DNA of 64,000 nt from Eledone cirrhosa. Taxonomy: Eukaryota; Mollusca; Cephalopoda; Octopoda; Eledonidae. The translations under genes were made by a program, and so were the position numbers. Under the pieces are notes generated by a model, which did not search any database, had not been told where the DNA came from, and worked only from the letters and a program-made list of their open reading frames with translations. The stretch is from the NCBI GenBank assembly GCA_964016885.1, contig OZ024744.1:116191302-116255301 (forward strand), read 5' to 3'. Positions 1 through 11,101 of the stretch are shown here, one piece after another. Position 1 is the first letter of the stretch, and each line of letters starts with the position of its first letter.

Positions 1-308
1 TATATATAATGTCTCTCATATCTTGTCTCTCTCTCTCTATATATATAATGTCTCTCATAACTTGTCTCTCTCTCTATATATATATATAATGTCTCTCATA
101 TCTTGTCTCTCTCTCTATATATATATAATGTCTCTCATAACTTGTCTCTCTCTCTATATATATATATAATGTCTCTCATATCTTGTCTCTCTCTCTATAT
201 ATATATAATGTCTCTCATATCTTGTCTCTCTCTCTATATATATATAATGTCTCTCATTTCTTGTCTCTCTCTGTCTATATATAATGTCTCTCTCTCTATA
301 TATTTAAT
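1..308. repeat. ~40-bp AT/CT-rich minisatellite
   Basis: About eight tandem units built from a (TA)n run, the block AATGTCTCTCAT, and a CTTGTCTCTCTCTCT tract. The AATG starts fall near 8, 47, 88, 127, 168, 207, 246 and 283, so spacing alternates 39/41 bp. The alternation follows two unit types (CATATCTTG and CATAACTTG), so the real amplification unit was probably an ~80-bp dimer. Open frames here are simple-sequence artefacts. Confidence 0.9.
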
Positions 309-564
309 GGTATAGACATGTGATGTGTATAGATGATGATTGTTGGGAGAAGAAGTGTCAGGAGTTCCCAGTGGAAGGTAGCTACAGTAGAGGATGACCT
401 GGGTAGAGAGAGACGATTGCACTGCTATAGACATGTGATGTGTATGGATGCTGATTGTTGGGTGAAGAAGTGTCAGGAGTTCCCAGTGGAAGTTAGCTAC
501 AGTAGAGGTAGGCTGCCGTATAGAGAGAAGACTGCACTGGTATAGACATGTGATGTGTATAGAT
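309..564 (+). repeat. 115-bp satellite, left block (LINE-derived)
   Basis: Slightly more than two units of the satellite that continues at 3527. They start at TATAGACATGTGATGTGTAT and run through GGAGTTCCCAGTGGAAG. The block ends abruptly at 564, where the hAT terminus starts. The two blocks were presumably one array before that insertion, although about 46 bp of the unit is missing across the gap. Confidence 0.85.
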
Positions 565-764
565 CAGGGTTTCGGCAACTTTTTAGAGAGAGAGGGCCAA
601 ACAGCTATGCAGTGTCATGGAGAAGGGCCATGTTATTAAATATGTAAATAAATTTTCTGGAGGTTTAAAGCAAAACAAGGATTTTAATATAATTTTATTT
701 TAATATAATTTTATTTTATTTTACTGCAGCAATAACAAAAAAAAAAGAAAACAAACTACAAACT

Positions 765-1488
765 TTTAGCAGCATTGTATATAAATGTTATTGGAACATG
801 ATTAACATAATGATGTCAACAGCTGAAATTAGAGATGAAATGTATGTTTATTTTTGTTGTAGCACAAATAATTGTTTCTACTTTAGGCACAAGGCCAGAA
901 ATTACGCAGTACATTACTGGTACTTTATTTTATCGACCCCGTAAGGATGAAAGACAAAGTTAACCTTGATGGGATTTGAACTCAGATCGTAAAGGGATGT
1001 AACTATGCTGGAAAGCATGGCGTCCGACCCTCTACTGATACTGCCAATCCACATGTTTGTCAATTTGTATGGTTGAAGTTACACATAAAATGAGGTACTT
1101 TATTTTATCGACTCCGTAAGGATGAAAGGCAAAGTTAACCTCGGCGGGATTTGAACTCAGATCATAAAGGGGCGTAACTCTATATTGTAGCACAAATAAT
1201 GTTTGTCAATTTGTATGGTTGAAGTTACACATGAAATGAGGTTATAAAAGGGAATGTGCCAGGCCCAAGGAAGGCCGGCAGCCCAAAGTGCAAAATCTCA
1301 CCGTTACATGTTGTACGTGCTACTCCTTCGAAGTTCAGGATGCGAGAGGCTGATTCTTCAAATCAACGCGGGAATTTTTCCCTCAGGGCGCGTAGAGATA
1401 TATTCTCTTCTACTGGCGCTGATTGGCTGAGCTGGGCCAAATCACGCACAGAGAATGTATGTGAGCCCGCGGAATGTAGGTCACTACA
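765..1488 (-). mobile_element. Solo LTR of family A, carrying SINE sequence
   Basis: Homologous to the LTRs of A1 and A2: it begins TTTAGCAGCATT and ends GGAATGTAGGTCACTACA, i.e. TGTAGTGACC...TAAA on the minus strand. It is flanked by a perfect 4-bp duplication, AACT at 761-764 and 1489-1492, so it is a true insertion into the hAT element, reduced to one LTR. It is longer than the ~407-bp empty LTR because a SINE sits at about 873-1050 and a second SINE fragment at about 1095-1182. The LTR stretch around GCACAAATAATGTTTGTC is also partly duplicated. Confidence 0.85.
873..1050 (-). mobile_element. Octopus-type tRNA-derived SINE in the solo LTR
   Basis: Minus-strand SINE with a B-box-like GAGTTCAAATCCCATC, a GGGGTCGATAAAATAAAGTA body and the tail CTTGTGCCTAAAGTAGAAAC. 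It sits after the LTR sequence GCACAAATAAT, the same insertion point used in both LTRs of A2. A second, shorter copy of the body (about 1095-1182, ACTTTATTTTATCGACTCCG onward) follows, showing a local rearrangement after insertion. Confidence 0.85.
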
Positions 1489-1629
1489 AACTCATTCAAC
1501 AAAAAAAAAAGCAAATTCCTTATTTTACTGCAGGAATAACAGAAAAACAATTACTATCACAATCAACAAAAAAAAAAAAAAAGCAAATTCCTTGCTACAT
1601 ACGAAATACAGTTAGAAATGGTAAATGAT

Positions 1630-3432
1630 TTAATGAGACACTTGTTTCTGCTTATTGATCGATAACTTCTCCACATCAGGTGAAATATTTGTCGATGACA
1701 GGAGCAAAACATCATCCAGGTGGTCGTCACAAAACCTTGTTCTTAAATGACTTTTAGTATATTTTATTTTGGAAAAAAGTTGTTCACAAGCATATGTACT
1801 TCCAAATAATGATATCATCATAGCATTAGTCAAGATGTTTTTATATTTTCTGCTTGGCAATATATATTTCTTGTAAAAGTCAGCAGTGGATTCGAACTGA
1901 AATTTCGATTTCAAAGATTCGTCGCACTGTAAGTCAATTAACTCCAACTGATATTCTTCTGCCACAGATATCCAACTGATATTCTTCTCCACACCTGTTT
2001 CGTAAGGAGTACCAAATAACTTAAATAGAGTTCCATATTGCCGCAAGTCAGCAAAACGAGAGGAAAACTCGCTTCTCAAATCCTTAATAGAGCTCACAAA
2101 GATGTCTGGTATTATATCTCTCTTGTGATTTTGGAGACTTGGGAAATGAGAGTAGTTTCCTTTTTGAAGTTGTGATTCCCACAGTCGAAGTTTTCACTCA
2201 AAAGCAGTAATTTGACCAAACATCTCAAATACAACCTTGTTCTTTCCTTGAAGCTCAAGATTCAAAGTGTTCATGTGGGTTGTGATGTCCACTAAAAAAA
2301 CTAACTTGACAACCCACTGTGGATCCTGAAAGTAAGAATTATCTTGGTCTTTGCTCTCTAAAAACATAGAAATCTCTTCTCACAATGCATATACCCGTTC
2401 TATCATTTTTCCGTGGCTAAGCCATCGAACATTTGAAAAATATGTAAGGTTGCCATACTCTGCTTCAATTTGTTTTAGAAATTCTTGAAACTGGCGGTGA
2501 TTTAATCCTCTTGACAGTATAACATTCACTGTTTTCACGACCACTGCCATGATGTCCTTAAAATTCAGTGACTTTGCACATAATGCTTCTTGATGAATAA
2601 TGCAATGAAGTTTGATTAGTTTTTTATCAATACCGATGTGGTTTTGGAGCAATGCAACAAACCCCTCTTTCTCTCCAATCATTGCTGGTGCTCCATCTGT
2701 GATTACTCCAGAAAGCTTTGATAAATCCAGATTCATTTCGGTAATCCATTTTATTATGCTTTCCAAAATATCTGCTCCAGTGCTAGTGTCCTTCATAGGA
2801 ATCAATTGTACAAATTCTTCCACAATATCAAATGTTGGTGTTACACCCCTCACAAACACTGCAGCTTGACAAGTATCCTTCATATCTGTGGTTTCATCGG
2901 TAGCAATGGAATAATACTCCAGATTATTTAAAATGTCCTCCAAGCCAGTTCTGACATTTGCTGCCAGCTCTTCAATTCGCCTTGTTACTGTTCTTGCCGA
3001 TAAGCTGATCGCAGAAAATAATTCCCTTTTTTCTGGACAAACAACATTTGCTACCTTCAACAATAATTCTTTGAAGAAATCTCCATTAGTAAAAGGTTTC
3101 AGCCTTTCTGCAATTAGTTTTGACACCTCGTAGCTAACACGAGTGTTCCGGTCACTTTCTTCAACTTTTCTAGTGAAAAAGGCTGATTGCTTTGTTACAT
3201 TATTTCTCAGCCATGCAACTTCGTTTACTCGTGCTTTTCCAGTAAAACTGTTCTAAGGATTATGACGAGTTTCATAGTGCCGTTTAATATTTGAAACTTT
3301 CTTCACGGCAATGGTTTCTTGGCAAATTAAGCAAATACATTTTCCGAAGTGCTCAATGAAAAAATAGCTAAGTGTCCAGCCATCGTTAAAAGTTTGGCAC
3401 TTCAAATCCACTTTTCTTTTCTTAGATTCCAT
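1630..3432 (-). pseudogene. hAT transposase pseudogene (BED finger, RNase H-like core, hAT dimerisation region)
   Basis: One minus-strand frame runs from ATG at 3432 (MESKKRKVDL) to 1630, about 600 codons, the usual length for GTF2IRD2/ZBED5-type hAT transposases. The N-terminus has a BED-type finger, CLICQ then HYETRH. The catalytic core shows IATDETTDMKD and GVITDGAPAMIG, which carry the expected acidic residues. The C-terminus has the hAT dimerisation block around YACEQLFSKIKYTKSHLRT. The frame is kept throughout but is broken by three in-frame stops, TAG at 3253-3255, TGA at 2380-2382 and TGA at 2194-2196, with no frameshift seen. It cannot make full-length transposase. The family role (cut-and-paste transposition) is established knowledge; inactivity is inferred from the stops. 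Confidence 0.88.
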
Positions 3433-3526
3433 GGGCTTGTTTTTGTTCAAACAAAAAAGATTTATGGAAAGGAAAAAGAACAAAATGTATAATAATCAGA
3501 ATGAAGAAATAAGAAACAATGAAAAC

Positions 3527-6500
3527 AAATGCTACAGTAAAGGAAGTTACCTGTGTGTAGAGAGAAGACTGAACTGGTATAGACATGTGATGTGTATGAA
3601 TGGTAATTGTTGGGTGAAGAAGTGTCAGGAGCTCCCAGTGGAAGGTAGCTACAGTAGAGGAAGACCTGGGCAGAGAGAGAAGACTGCACTGGTATAGACA
3701 TGTGATGTGTATAGATGATAATTGTTGGGTGAAGAAGTGTCAGGAGCTCCCAGTGGAAGGTAGCTACAGTAGAGGAAGACCTGGGTAGAGAGAGAAGACT
3801 GCACTGGTATAGACATGTGATGTGTATGGATGGTGATTGTGGGGTGAAGAGGTATCAGGAGCTCCCAGTGGAAGGTAGCTACAGTAGAGGAAGACCTGGG
3901 CAGAGAGAGAAGACTGCACTGGTATAGACATGTGATGTGTATGGATGGTGATTGTGGGGTGAAGAAGTGTCAGGAGTTCCCAGTGGAAGGTAGCTACAGC
4001 AGAGGCACACCGGGGTAGAGAGAGAAGACTGCACTGGCATAGACATGTGATGTGTATGGATGGTGATTGTTGGGTGAAGAAGTGTCAGGAGTTCCCAGTG
4101 GAAGGTAGCTACAGTAGAGGAAGACCTGGGGAGAGAGAGAAGACTGCACTGGTATAGACATGTGATGTGTATAGATGGTGATTGTGGGGTGAAGAAGTGT
4201 CAGGAGTTCCCAGTGGAAGGTAGCTACAGTAGAGGAAGACCTGGGTAGAGAGAGAAGACTGCACTGGTACAGACATGTGATGTGTATGGATGGTGATTGT
4301 GGGGTGAAGAAGTGTCAGGAGTTCCCAGTGGAAGGTAGCTACAGTAGAGCAAGTTAACTGGGTAGAGAGAGAAGAGTGCACTGGTATAGACATGTGATGT
4401 GTATGGATGATGAGTGTTGGGTGAAGAAGTGTCAGGAGCTCCCAGTGGAAGGTAGCTACAGTAGAGGAAGACCTGGGTAGAGAGAGAAGACTGCACTGGT
4501 ACAGACATGTGATGTGTATGGATGGTGATTGTGGGGTGAAGAAGTGTCAGGAGTTCCCAGTGGAAGGTAGCTACAGTAGAGCAAGTTAACTGGGTAGAGA
4601 GAGAAGAGTGCACTGGTATAGACATGTGATGTGTATAGATGGTGATTGTTGGGTGAAGAAGTGTCAGGAGTTCCCAGTTGAAGGTAGCTACAGTAGAGGA
4701 AGATCTGGGGAGAGAGAGAAGACTGCATTGGTATAGACATGTGATGTGTATGAATGGTCATTGTTGGGTGAAGAAGTGTCAGGAGTTCCTAGAGGAAGAT
4801 AGCTACAGTAGAGGAAGACCAGGGTAGAGAGAGAAGAATGCACTGGTATAGACATGTGATGTGTACGGGTGGTGATTGTTGGGTGAAGAAGTGTCAGGAG
4901 TTCCCAGTGGAAGGTAGCTACAGTAGAGGAAGACCAGGGTAGAGAGAGAAGACTGCACTGGTATAGACGTGTGATGTGTATGGATGGTGATTGTTGGGTG
5001 AAGAAGTGTCAGGAGCTCCCAGTGGAAGGTAGCTACAGTAGAGGAAGACCAGGGTAGAGAGAGAAGACTGCACTGGTATAGACATGTGATGTGTATGGAT
5101 GGTGATTGTTGGGTGAAGAAGTGTCTGGAGTTCCTAGAGGAAGGTAGCTACAGTAGAGGAAGTTACCTGGGTAGAGAGAGAAGACTGCACTGGTATAGAC
5201 GTGTGATGTGTATGGATGGTGATTGTTGGGTGAAGAAGTGTCAGGAGCTCCCAGCGGAAGATAGCTACAGTAGAGGAAGACCTGGGTAAAGAGAGAAAAC
5301 TGCACTGGTATAGACATGTGATGTGTATGGATGGTGATTGTTGGGTAAATTATGTCAGGAGTTCCCAGTGGAAGGCAACTACTGTAGAGGAAGACTTGGG
5401 CAGATAGAGAAGACTGCACTGGTATAGACATGTGATGTGTATGGATGGTGATTGTTGTGTGTAGTAGTGTCAGGAGTCCCAGTGGAGGGTAGCAACAGTA
5501 CAGGAAGACCTGGACAGAAAGAGAAGACTGCACTGGTATAGACATCTGATGTGTATAGATGGTGATTGTTGGCTAAAGAAGTGCCTGGAGTTCCCAGTGG
5601 AGGGTAACTACAGTAGAGGAAGACCTGGGCAGATAGAGAAGACTGTACTGGTATAGACATGTGATGTGTATGGATGGTGATTGTTGGGTGAAGTAGTGCC
5701 AGGAGTTCTCAGCGAAAGGTTGCTGCAGTAGAGGACTGCACTGGTATAGACATGTAATCTGTATAGATGGTGATTGTTGGGTGAAGAAGTGTCAGGAGCT
5801 CCCAGTGGAAGGTAGCTACAGTAGAGGAAGACCTCGGTAGAGAGAGATAACTGCACTGGTATAGACATGTGATGTGTATGGATGGTGATTGTTGGGTGAA
5901 GAAGTGTCAGGAGTTCCCAGTGGAAGATAGCTACAGTAGAGGAAGACCTGGGTAAAGAGAGAAAACTGCATTGGTATAGACATGTGATGTGTATGGATAG
6001 TGATTGTTGGGTGAAGAAGTGTCAGGAGTTCCCAGTGGAAGGTAGCTACAGTAGAGGAAGACCTCGGTAGAGAGAGAAGACTGCATTGGTATAGACATGT
6101 GATGTGTATGGATGGTGATTGTTGGGTGAAGAAGTGTCAGGAGTTCCCAGTGGAAGGTAGCTACAGTAGAGGAAGACATGGGTAGAAAGAGATGACTGCA
6201 CTGATATAGACATGTGATGTGTATGGATGGTGATTGCTGGGTGAAGAAGTGTCAGGAGTATCCAGTGGTGGGGAGCTACAAAAGAGGTACACTGGGGTAG
6301 AGAGAGAAGACTGCACTGGTATAGACATGTGATGTGTATGGATGGTGATTGTTCTGTGAAGTAGTGTGAGGAGTTCCCAGTGGAAGGTAGCTACAGCAGA
6401 GGAAGACCTGGCTAAAGAGAGAAGACTGCACTGGTATAGACATGTGATGTGCATGGATGGTGATTGTTGGGTGAAGATGTGCCAGGAGTTCTCAGTGAAA

Positions 6501-6784
6501 GGTCGCTGCAGTAGAGGATGTCCAAGGAAGACCTCCGCAGAGAGAGAAGACTGCACTGGTATAGAAATGTGATGTGTATGGATGGTGATTGCTGCGGGAA
6601 CAAGGGTCAGGAGTTCCAAGTGGAGGGTAGCTACAGCAGAGGTACACCGGGGTAGAGAGAGAAGTCGACACGTGTATAAATTTATGATTTGTATGGTTGG
6701 TGATTGTTGGGTGAAGAAATGTCAGGAGTTCCCAGTGGAAGGTAGCTACAGTAGAGGAAGACCTGGGTAAAGAGAGAAGACTGC
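3527..6784 (+). repeat. 115-bp satellite, main block (LINE RT-tail derived)
   Basis: About 28 tandem units. TATAGACATG starts fall at 3578, 3693, 3808, 3923, 4038 and 4153, an exact 115-bp period, with a few shortened or diverged units around 5700 and 6480-6680. Each unit translates on the + strand into pieces such as RLHWYRHVMCMDGDCWVKKC and PVEGSYSRGRPG, which resemble the post-RT C-terminal tail of many non-LTR retrotransposons (RLRWxGHV...WVKKC...EGxRxRGRP). Because 115 is not a multiple of 3, the frame changes at every unit, so this is not coding now. Minus-strand open frames are shadows. Confidence 0.9.
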
Positions 6785-8837
6785 ATTCAAGAACACAACA
6801 CAACCCACTCTAACACCCTTATCACTATGCCACCACATACCTCCACTGTTGTATACTGGAGTAATGTGAAATGTGTTTTGTTCAAGAACACAACACAACC
6901 CAGTCTAACACCCTTACCACTAGGCCACCACATACCTCCACTGTAGTATACTGGAGTAATGTGAAATGAAGTGTCTTGTTCAAGAACACAACACAACCCA
7001 GTCTAACACCCTTACCACTAGGCCACCACATACCTACACTGTAGTATACTGGAATAATGTGAAATGTAGTGTTTTGTTTAAGAACACAACACACAACCCA
7101 GTCTAACACCCTTACCACTAGGCCACCACATACCTCCACTGTAGTATACTGGAGTAATGTGAAATGAAGTGTTTTGTTCAAGAACACAACACAACCCAGT
7201 CTAACACCCTTACCACTAGGCCACCACATACCTCCACTGTAGTATACTGGAGTAATGTGAAATGTAGTGTTTTGTACAAGAACACAACACACAACCCAGT
7301 CTAACACCCTTACCACTAGGCCATCACATACCTCAACTGTAGTATACTGGAGTAATGTGAAATGAAGTATCTTGTTGGAGAACACAACACACAACCCAGT
7401 CTAACACTCTTACCACTAGGCCACCCCATACCTCCACTGGAGTAATGTGAAATGAAGTGTCTTGTTCAAGCACAAAACATACAACCCAGTCTAACACACT
7501 TACCACTAGGTCATCACATACCTCCACTGTAATATACTGGAGTAATGTGAAATGTTTGGTACAAGAACACAACACACAACCCAGTCTAACACCCTTACCA
7601 CTAGGCCACCCCATACCTCCACTGTTGTATACTGGAGTGATGTGAAATGAAATGTTTTGTTCAAGCACACAACACAGATTCCAGTCTAACACCCTTACCA
7701 CTAGGCTACCACATACCTCCTCTGTACTTTACTTGTGTAATGTGAAATGTTTTGTTCAAGAACACCACACACAACACAGTCTAACACCCTTACCACTAGG
7801 CCACCACATACCTCCACGGTAGTATACTGGAATACTGTGAAATGTAGTGTTTTGTTCAAGAACACAACACACAACCCAGTCTAACACCCCTACCACTAGG
7901 CCACCACAGACCTCCACTGTAGTAAACTGGAATAATGTGAAATGTAGTGTTTTGTTCAAGAACACAACACACAACCCAGTCTAACACCCTTACCACTAGG
8001 CCACCACATACCCCCACTGTAGTATACTGGAATAATGTGAAATGTAGTGTTTTGTTCAAGAACACAACACACAACCCAGTCTAACACCCTTGCCACTAGG
8101 CCACCACATACCTCCACTGTAGTATACTGGAGTAATGTGAAATGAAGTGTTTTGTTCAAGAACTCAACACACAACCCAGTCTAACACCCTTGCCACTAGG
8201 CCACCACATACCTCCACTGTAGTATACTGGAATAATGTGAAATGTAGTGTTTTGTTCAAGAACACAACACACAACCCAGTCTAACACCCTTACCACTAGG
8301 CCACCACATACCTCCACTGTTCTATACTGGAGTAATGTGAATTGAAGTGTTCAAGAACACAACACACAACCCAGTCTAACACCCTTACCATTAGGCCACT
8401 ACATACCTCCACTGTAGTATACTGGAGTAATGTGAAATGTAGTGTTTTGTTCAAGAACACAACACACAACCCAGTCTAAAACCTTTACCAGTAGGCCACC
8501 ACATACCTCCAGTGTAGTATACTGGAATAATGTGAAATGAAGTGTTTTGTTCAAGAACACCAGAAAGAACCCAGTCTAACACCATTACCACTAGGCCACC
8601 CCATACCTCCACTGTAGTATAGTGGAGTAATGTGAAATGTAGTGTTTTGTTCAAGAACACAACACAACCCAGTCTAACACCCTTACCACTAGGCCATTAC
8701 ATACCTCCACTGTAGTTTACTTGAGTAATGTGTTATGAAGTGCTTTGTTTAAGAACACAACACACAACCCACTCTAACACCCTTACCACTAGGCACCACA
8801 CACCTCCACTGTAGTTTACTGCAGTAATGTGAAAGGA
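6785..8837 (-). repeat. 100-bp satellite, block 1 (SINE-derived)
   Basis: About 20 units of a 100-bp repeat starting directly after a truncated 115-bp unit at 6784/6785. The + strand unit reads CAAGAACACAACACACAACC, then CAGTCTAACACCCTTACCAC, then TAGGCCACCACATACCTCCA, then CTGTAGTATACTGGAGTAAT, then GTGAAATGAAGTGTTTTGTT. On the minus strand it contains TGGCCTAGTGG, a perfect match to the tRNA A-box pattern TRGYNNAGYGG, followed by GTGTTCTTGAACAAAACACT and TTCATTTCACATTACTCCAG, which resemble the conserved central domain of cephalopod/V-type SINEs. A B box is absent. Confidence 0.9.
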
Positions 8838-8841
8838 AATG

Positions 8842-9249
8842 TTTAGCAGCATAGTGTATAAATGTTATTGAGACACGAGTAACATAATAATGATGTCAAC
8901 TGCAGAAATTAGAGATGAAATGTATGTTTATTTTTGTTGTAGCACAAATAATGTTTGTTAACTTGTATGGTTGAAGTTACACATAAAATGAGGTTACAAA
9001 AGGGAATGTGCCATTGTGCCAGGCCCAAGCAAGGCCGGCAGGTCAAAGTGCAAAATCTCACCGTCACATGTTGTACGTGTTGCTGATTCGAAGTTTAGGG
9101 TGTGAGAGCGAGATTCTTCAAATCCTCACAGGGAATTTCTCCCTCAGGGCGCGTAGGGATACATCCTCTTCTACTGGCGTTGATTGGCTGAGCTCAGCCA
9201 CTTCACGCACAGAGAATGTATGTGAGCCCGTGGAATGTAGGTCACTACA
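8842..9249 (-). repeat. 3' LTR of A1
   Basis: Begins TTTAGCAGCATAGTG on the + strand and ends TAGGTCACTACA, i.e. TGTAGTGACC...CTGCTAAA on the minus strand. It is next to the polypurine tract at 9251-9262. It has no SINE insert: the LTR reads straight through TAGCACAAATAATGTTTG near 8940. Confidence 0.88.
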
Positions 9250-9250
9250 A

Positions 9251-9262
9251 GACTCCCCCTCT
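9251..9262 (-). other. Polypurine tract of A1
   Basis: Minus strand AGAGGGGGAGTC directly upstream of the 3' LTR start TGTAGTGACC. In LTR elements this site primes plus-strand DNA synthesis. A2 has the same tract with one change (AGAGGGGGAGTA). Confidence 0.8.
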
Positions 9263-10671
9263 AGACGTAAGACGATACAGATTATTGAATCAGCAGGAAA
9301 AAAATACTGAAAGAACACATCAGTGAAAAAATAATTGAGCAGAAGGATGTATGCAAGAAAAAAATGAGGCGCTAAGTGCCGTGTTGAGCCACTGTGTCAA
9401 ATGACTAGCTGTTTTGTAGTTTATACGTGACCACCAAAGGTCTAACAGAAAACGGATAAAGTCTGATATGGCCGAAGTTGCTGTTCTTGCATTAAATGTT
9501 AATGGTAAGTGTTGTACCAGTAGCTGTGGTAGAAGTTATTATGGTAGGTTACCGGTGCTGGCAAGAAGATGATGGGTAGGCGAGAAAATGTCGGCCTCCC
9601 AGATGTATTGCCGAAAGTGCTAGGCAGCCAGGAAAAAATGGCTGGTTGCTTTGAAAAGAAAAAAGCAAGTTGAATCTGTAGGTGGGTAGTAGTTGCAGTG
9701 TAAAATCCATAATTCTGGCGAATCCACAGAAGTGGTGGAAATGCTGACAAGTCCAGTTCTATTTGTTGTTTTCCAAGTGAGTCAGGTAAGGTAACAAGAT
9801 GGAGGTTGTTATGGACGATGAGTGTGTAAGGAGATGCGAAACTGTTTGAGTTCAGCTGCAATTAGCATTCTCGTGTTGCGGTGCCTGTTTGAATCCAGGT
9901 GAATTAAGCTCTATGAGTCGCTAGCATGTGACGGCACCTCAACCAGGTGAAAAGGGATCTTGCAGAATACTACGTTTGAAGAACATATACTAAGAACAAT
10001 AACATGTTGGTGGGTGACAAAGAAATGTGTACATATGCAGGCATGTAATGCAGCAAAGAAAATGTGTGGGTGCAGTCATATATACAATGATAAAAAAATG
10101 ATGCAGTCATATATACAATGATAGAAAAAAATGAATTTCCATATAATACAGTTTAGAAAAAATAAATGTCCAAAATAAATGCCTGAAAAAAATAAAAGGA
10201 AGAAAGAAAGAATTGTTTCTTTTCTTTTAACAAAAAGTGCGCTTTTCTTTTCTTTGAAATTTCTTTGGGATCGCTCTTACTAGGCAGCTAGCAGTGTTGT
10301 TGTTAAAGCAAAGTCACAATGAATCTTCTGTAGAATCGGAGTCGAGCGTTGAAGAGCCTAGAGTCACCAATATGGCAGTCACGTCTGACGCCATAGTGGT
10401 GAGAAGACTGATGTCTTAATTTCTCGAGTCCCTGTGGTAACGAGACAGAAGGTATGGTGGTTGCGTCGTTAAAGTTACAAGCTGCCACATCGCCATTCCC
10501 TGGTGTTGGTTAGTAGTTAGCCATGTGTTGCTGCTGATGGCTGGTAGTAGAGAAGTACTTGGTGGTAGCCGTTTTTAGATTTCCCCGTGGCGTAAATTTT
10601 TTTATTTTTTGCACATACACTGCCAATTTTAATATTATTTCAAAAGGAATATTTTGAACTGAAAATATTCA

Positions 10672-10688
10672 TCACGTCGGGGTCACCA
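10672..10688 (-). other. tRNA-Trp primer-binding site of A1
   Basis: Minus strand TGGTGACCCCGACGTGA, two bases after the 5' LTR end. It is complementary to the 3' end of metazoan tRNA-Trp (…CACGTCGGGGTCACCA), the primer also used by avian sarcoma-leukosis retroviruses and reported for the CsRn1 clade of Ty3/Gypsy. It fixes the element's orientation as minus. Confidence 0.88.
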
Positions 10689-10690
10689 CT

Positions 10691-11097
10691 TTTAGCAGCA
10701 TAGTGTATAAATGTTATTGAGACACGAGTAACATAATAATGATGTCAACAGCAGAAATTAGAGATGAAATGTATGTTTATTTTTGTTGTAGCACAAATAA
10801 TGTTTGTTAACTTGTATGGTTGAAGTTACACATAAAATGAGGTTACAAAAGGGAATGTGCCATTGTGCCAGGCCCAAGGAAGGCCGGCAGGGCAAAGTGC
10901 AAAATCTCACCGTCACATGTTGTACGTGTTGCTGGTTCGAAGTTCAGGGTGCGAGAGCGAGATTCTTCAAATCCTCACGGGGAATTTCTCCCCCAGGGCG
11001 CGTGGGGTACATCCTCTTCTACTAGCGTTGATTGGCTGAGCTGAGCCAAATCACGCACAGAGAATGTATATGAGCCCGCGGAATGTAGGTCACTACA
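10691..11097 (-). repeat. 5' LTR of A1
   Basis: About 407 bp, closely similar to the 8842-9249 LTR, again without a SINE insert. It ends at GTCACTACA and is followed by the target duplication AATG and then the interrupted satellite unit (TTTTGTGCAAGAACAC). Confidence 0.88.
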
Positions 11098-11101
11098 AAT
11101 G

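Larger units (their letters stand above)
565..3526 (-). mobile_element. Degenerate hAT DNA transposon (GTF2IRD2/ZBED-like transposase)
   Basis: A minus-strand hAT element interrupting the 115-bp satellite. Its left end at 565 starts CAGGGTTTCGGCAACTTTTT, the usual look of a hAT terminal inverted repeat (CAGGG..., AAC). No matching inverted copy is visible at the right side near 3440-3526, so that end is lost or truncated and the right boundary is approximate. The interior holds the broken transposase (1630-3432) and a nested solo LTR (765-1488). Bases 3433-3526 are A-rich with no recognisable content. hAT elements make 8-bp target duplications; none is visible here, consistent with the missing end. 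Confidence 0.8.
8842..11097 (-). mobile_element. Non-autonomous LTR retrotransposon A1
   Basis: Complete minus-strand element of about 2.26 kb inserted in the 100-bp satellite, with target duplication AATG at 8838-8841 and 11098-11101. In element orientation it has a 5' LTR (11097-10691), a primer-binding site matching tRNA-Trp (10688-10672), a ~1.4-kb internal region, a polypurine tract AGAGGGGGAGTC (9262-9251) and a 3' LTR (9249-8842). The internal region has no gag, protease, RT or integrase. Two modest minus-strand open frames (9499-9861, 10303-10488) have no recognisable family. The last ~110 bp of the LTR, the PBS and the LTR ends match the Gypsy element in this window, so it probably moves with Gypsy proteins. 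Confidence 0.88.

Noticed and set aside
4109..6619. Minus-strand frames in the 115-bp satellite (MSIPVQSSLSTQVFLYCSYL...)
   Set aside because: Antisense of the LINE-derived unit; periodic and frame-shifting. The + strand carries the recognisable motif.
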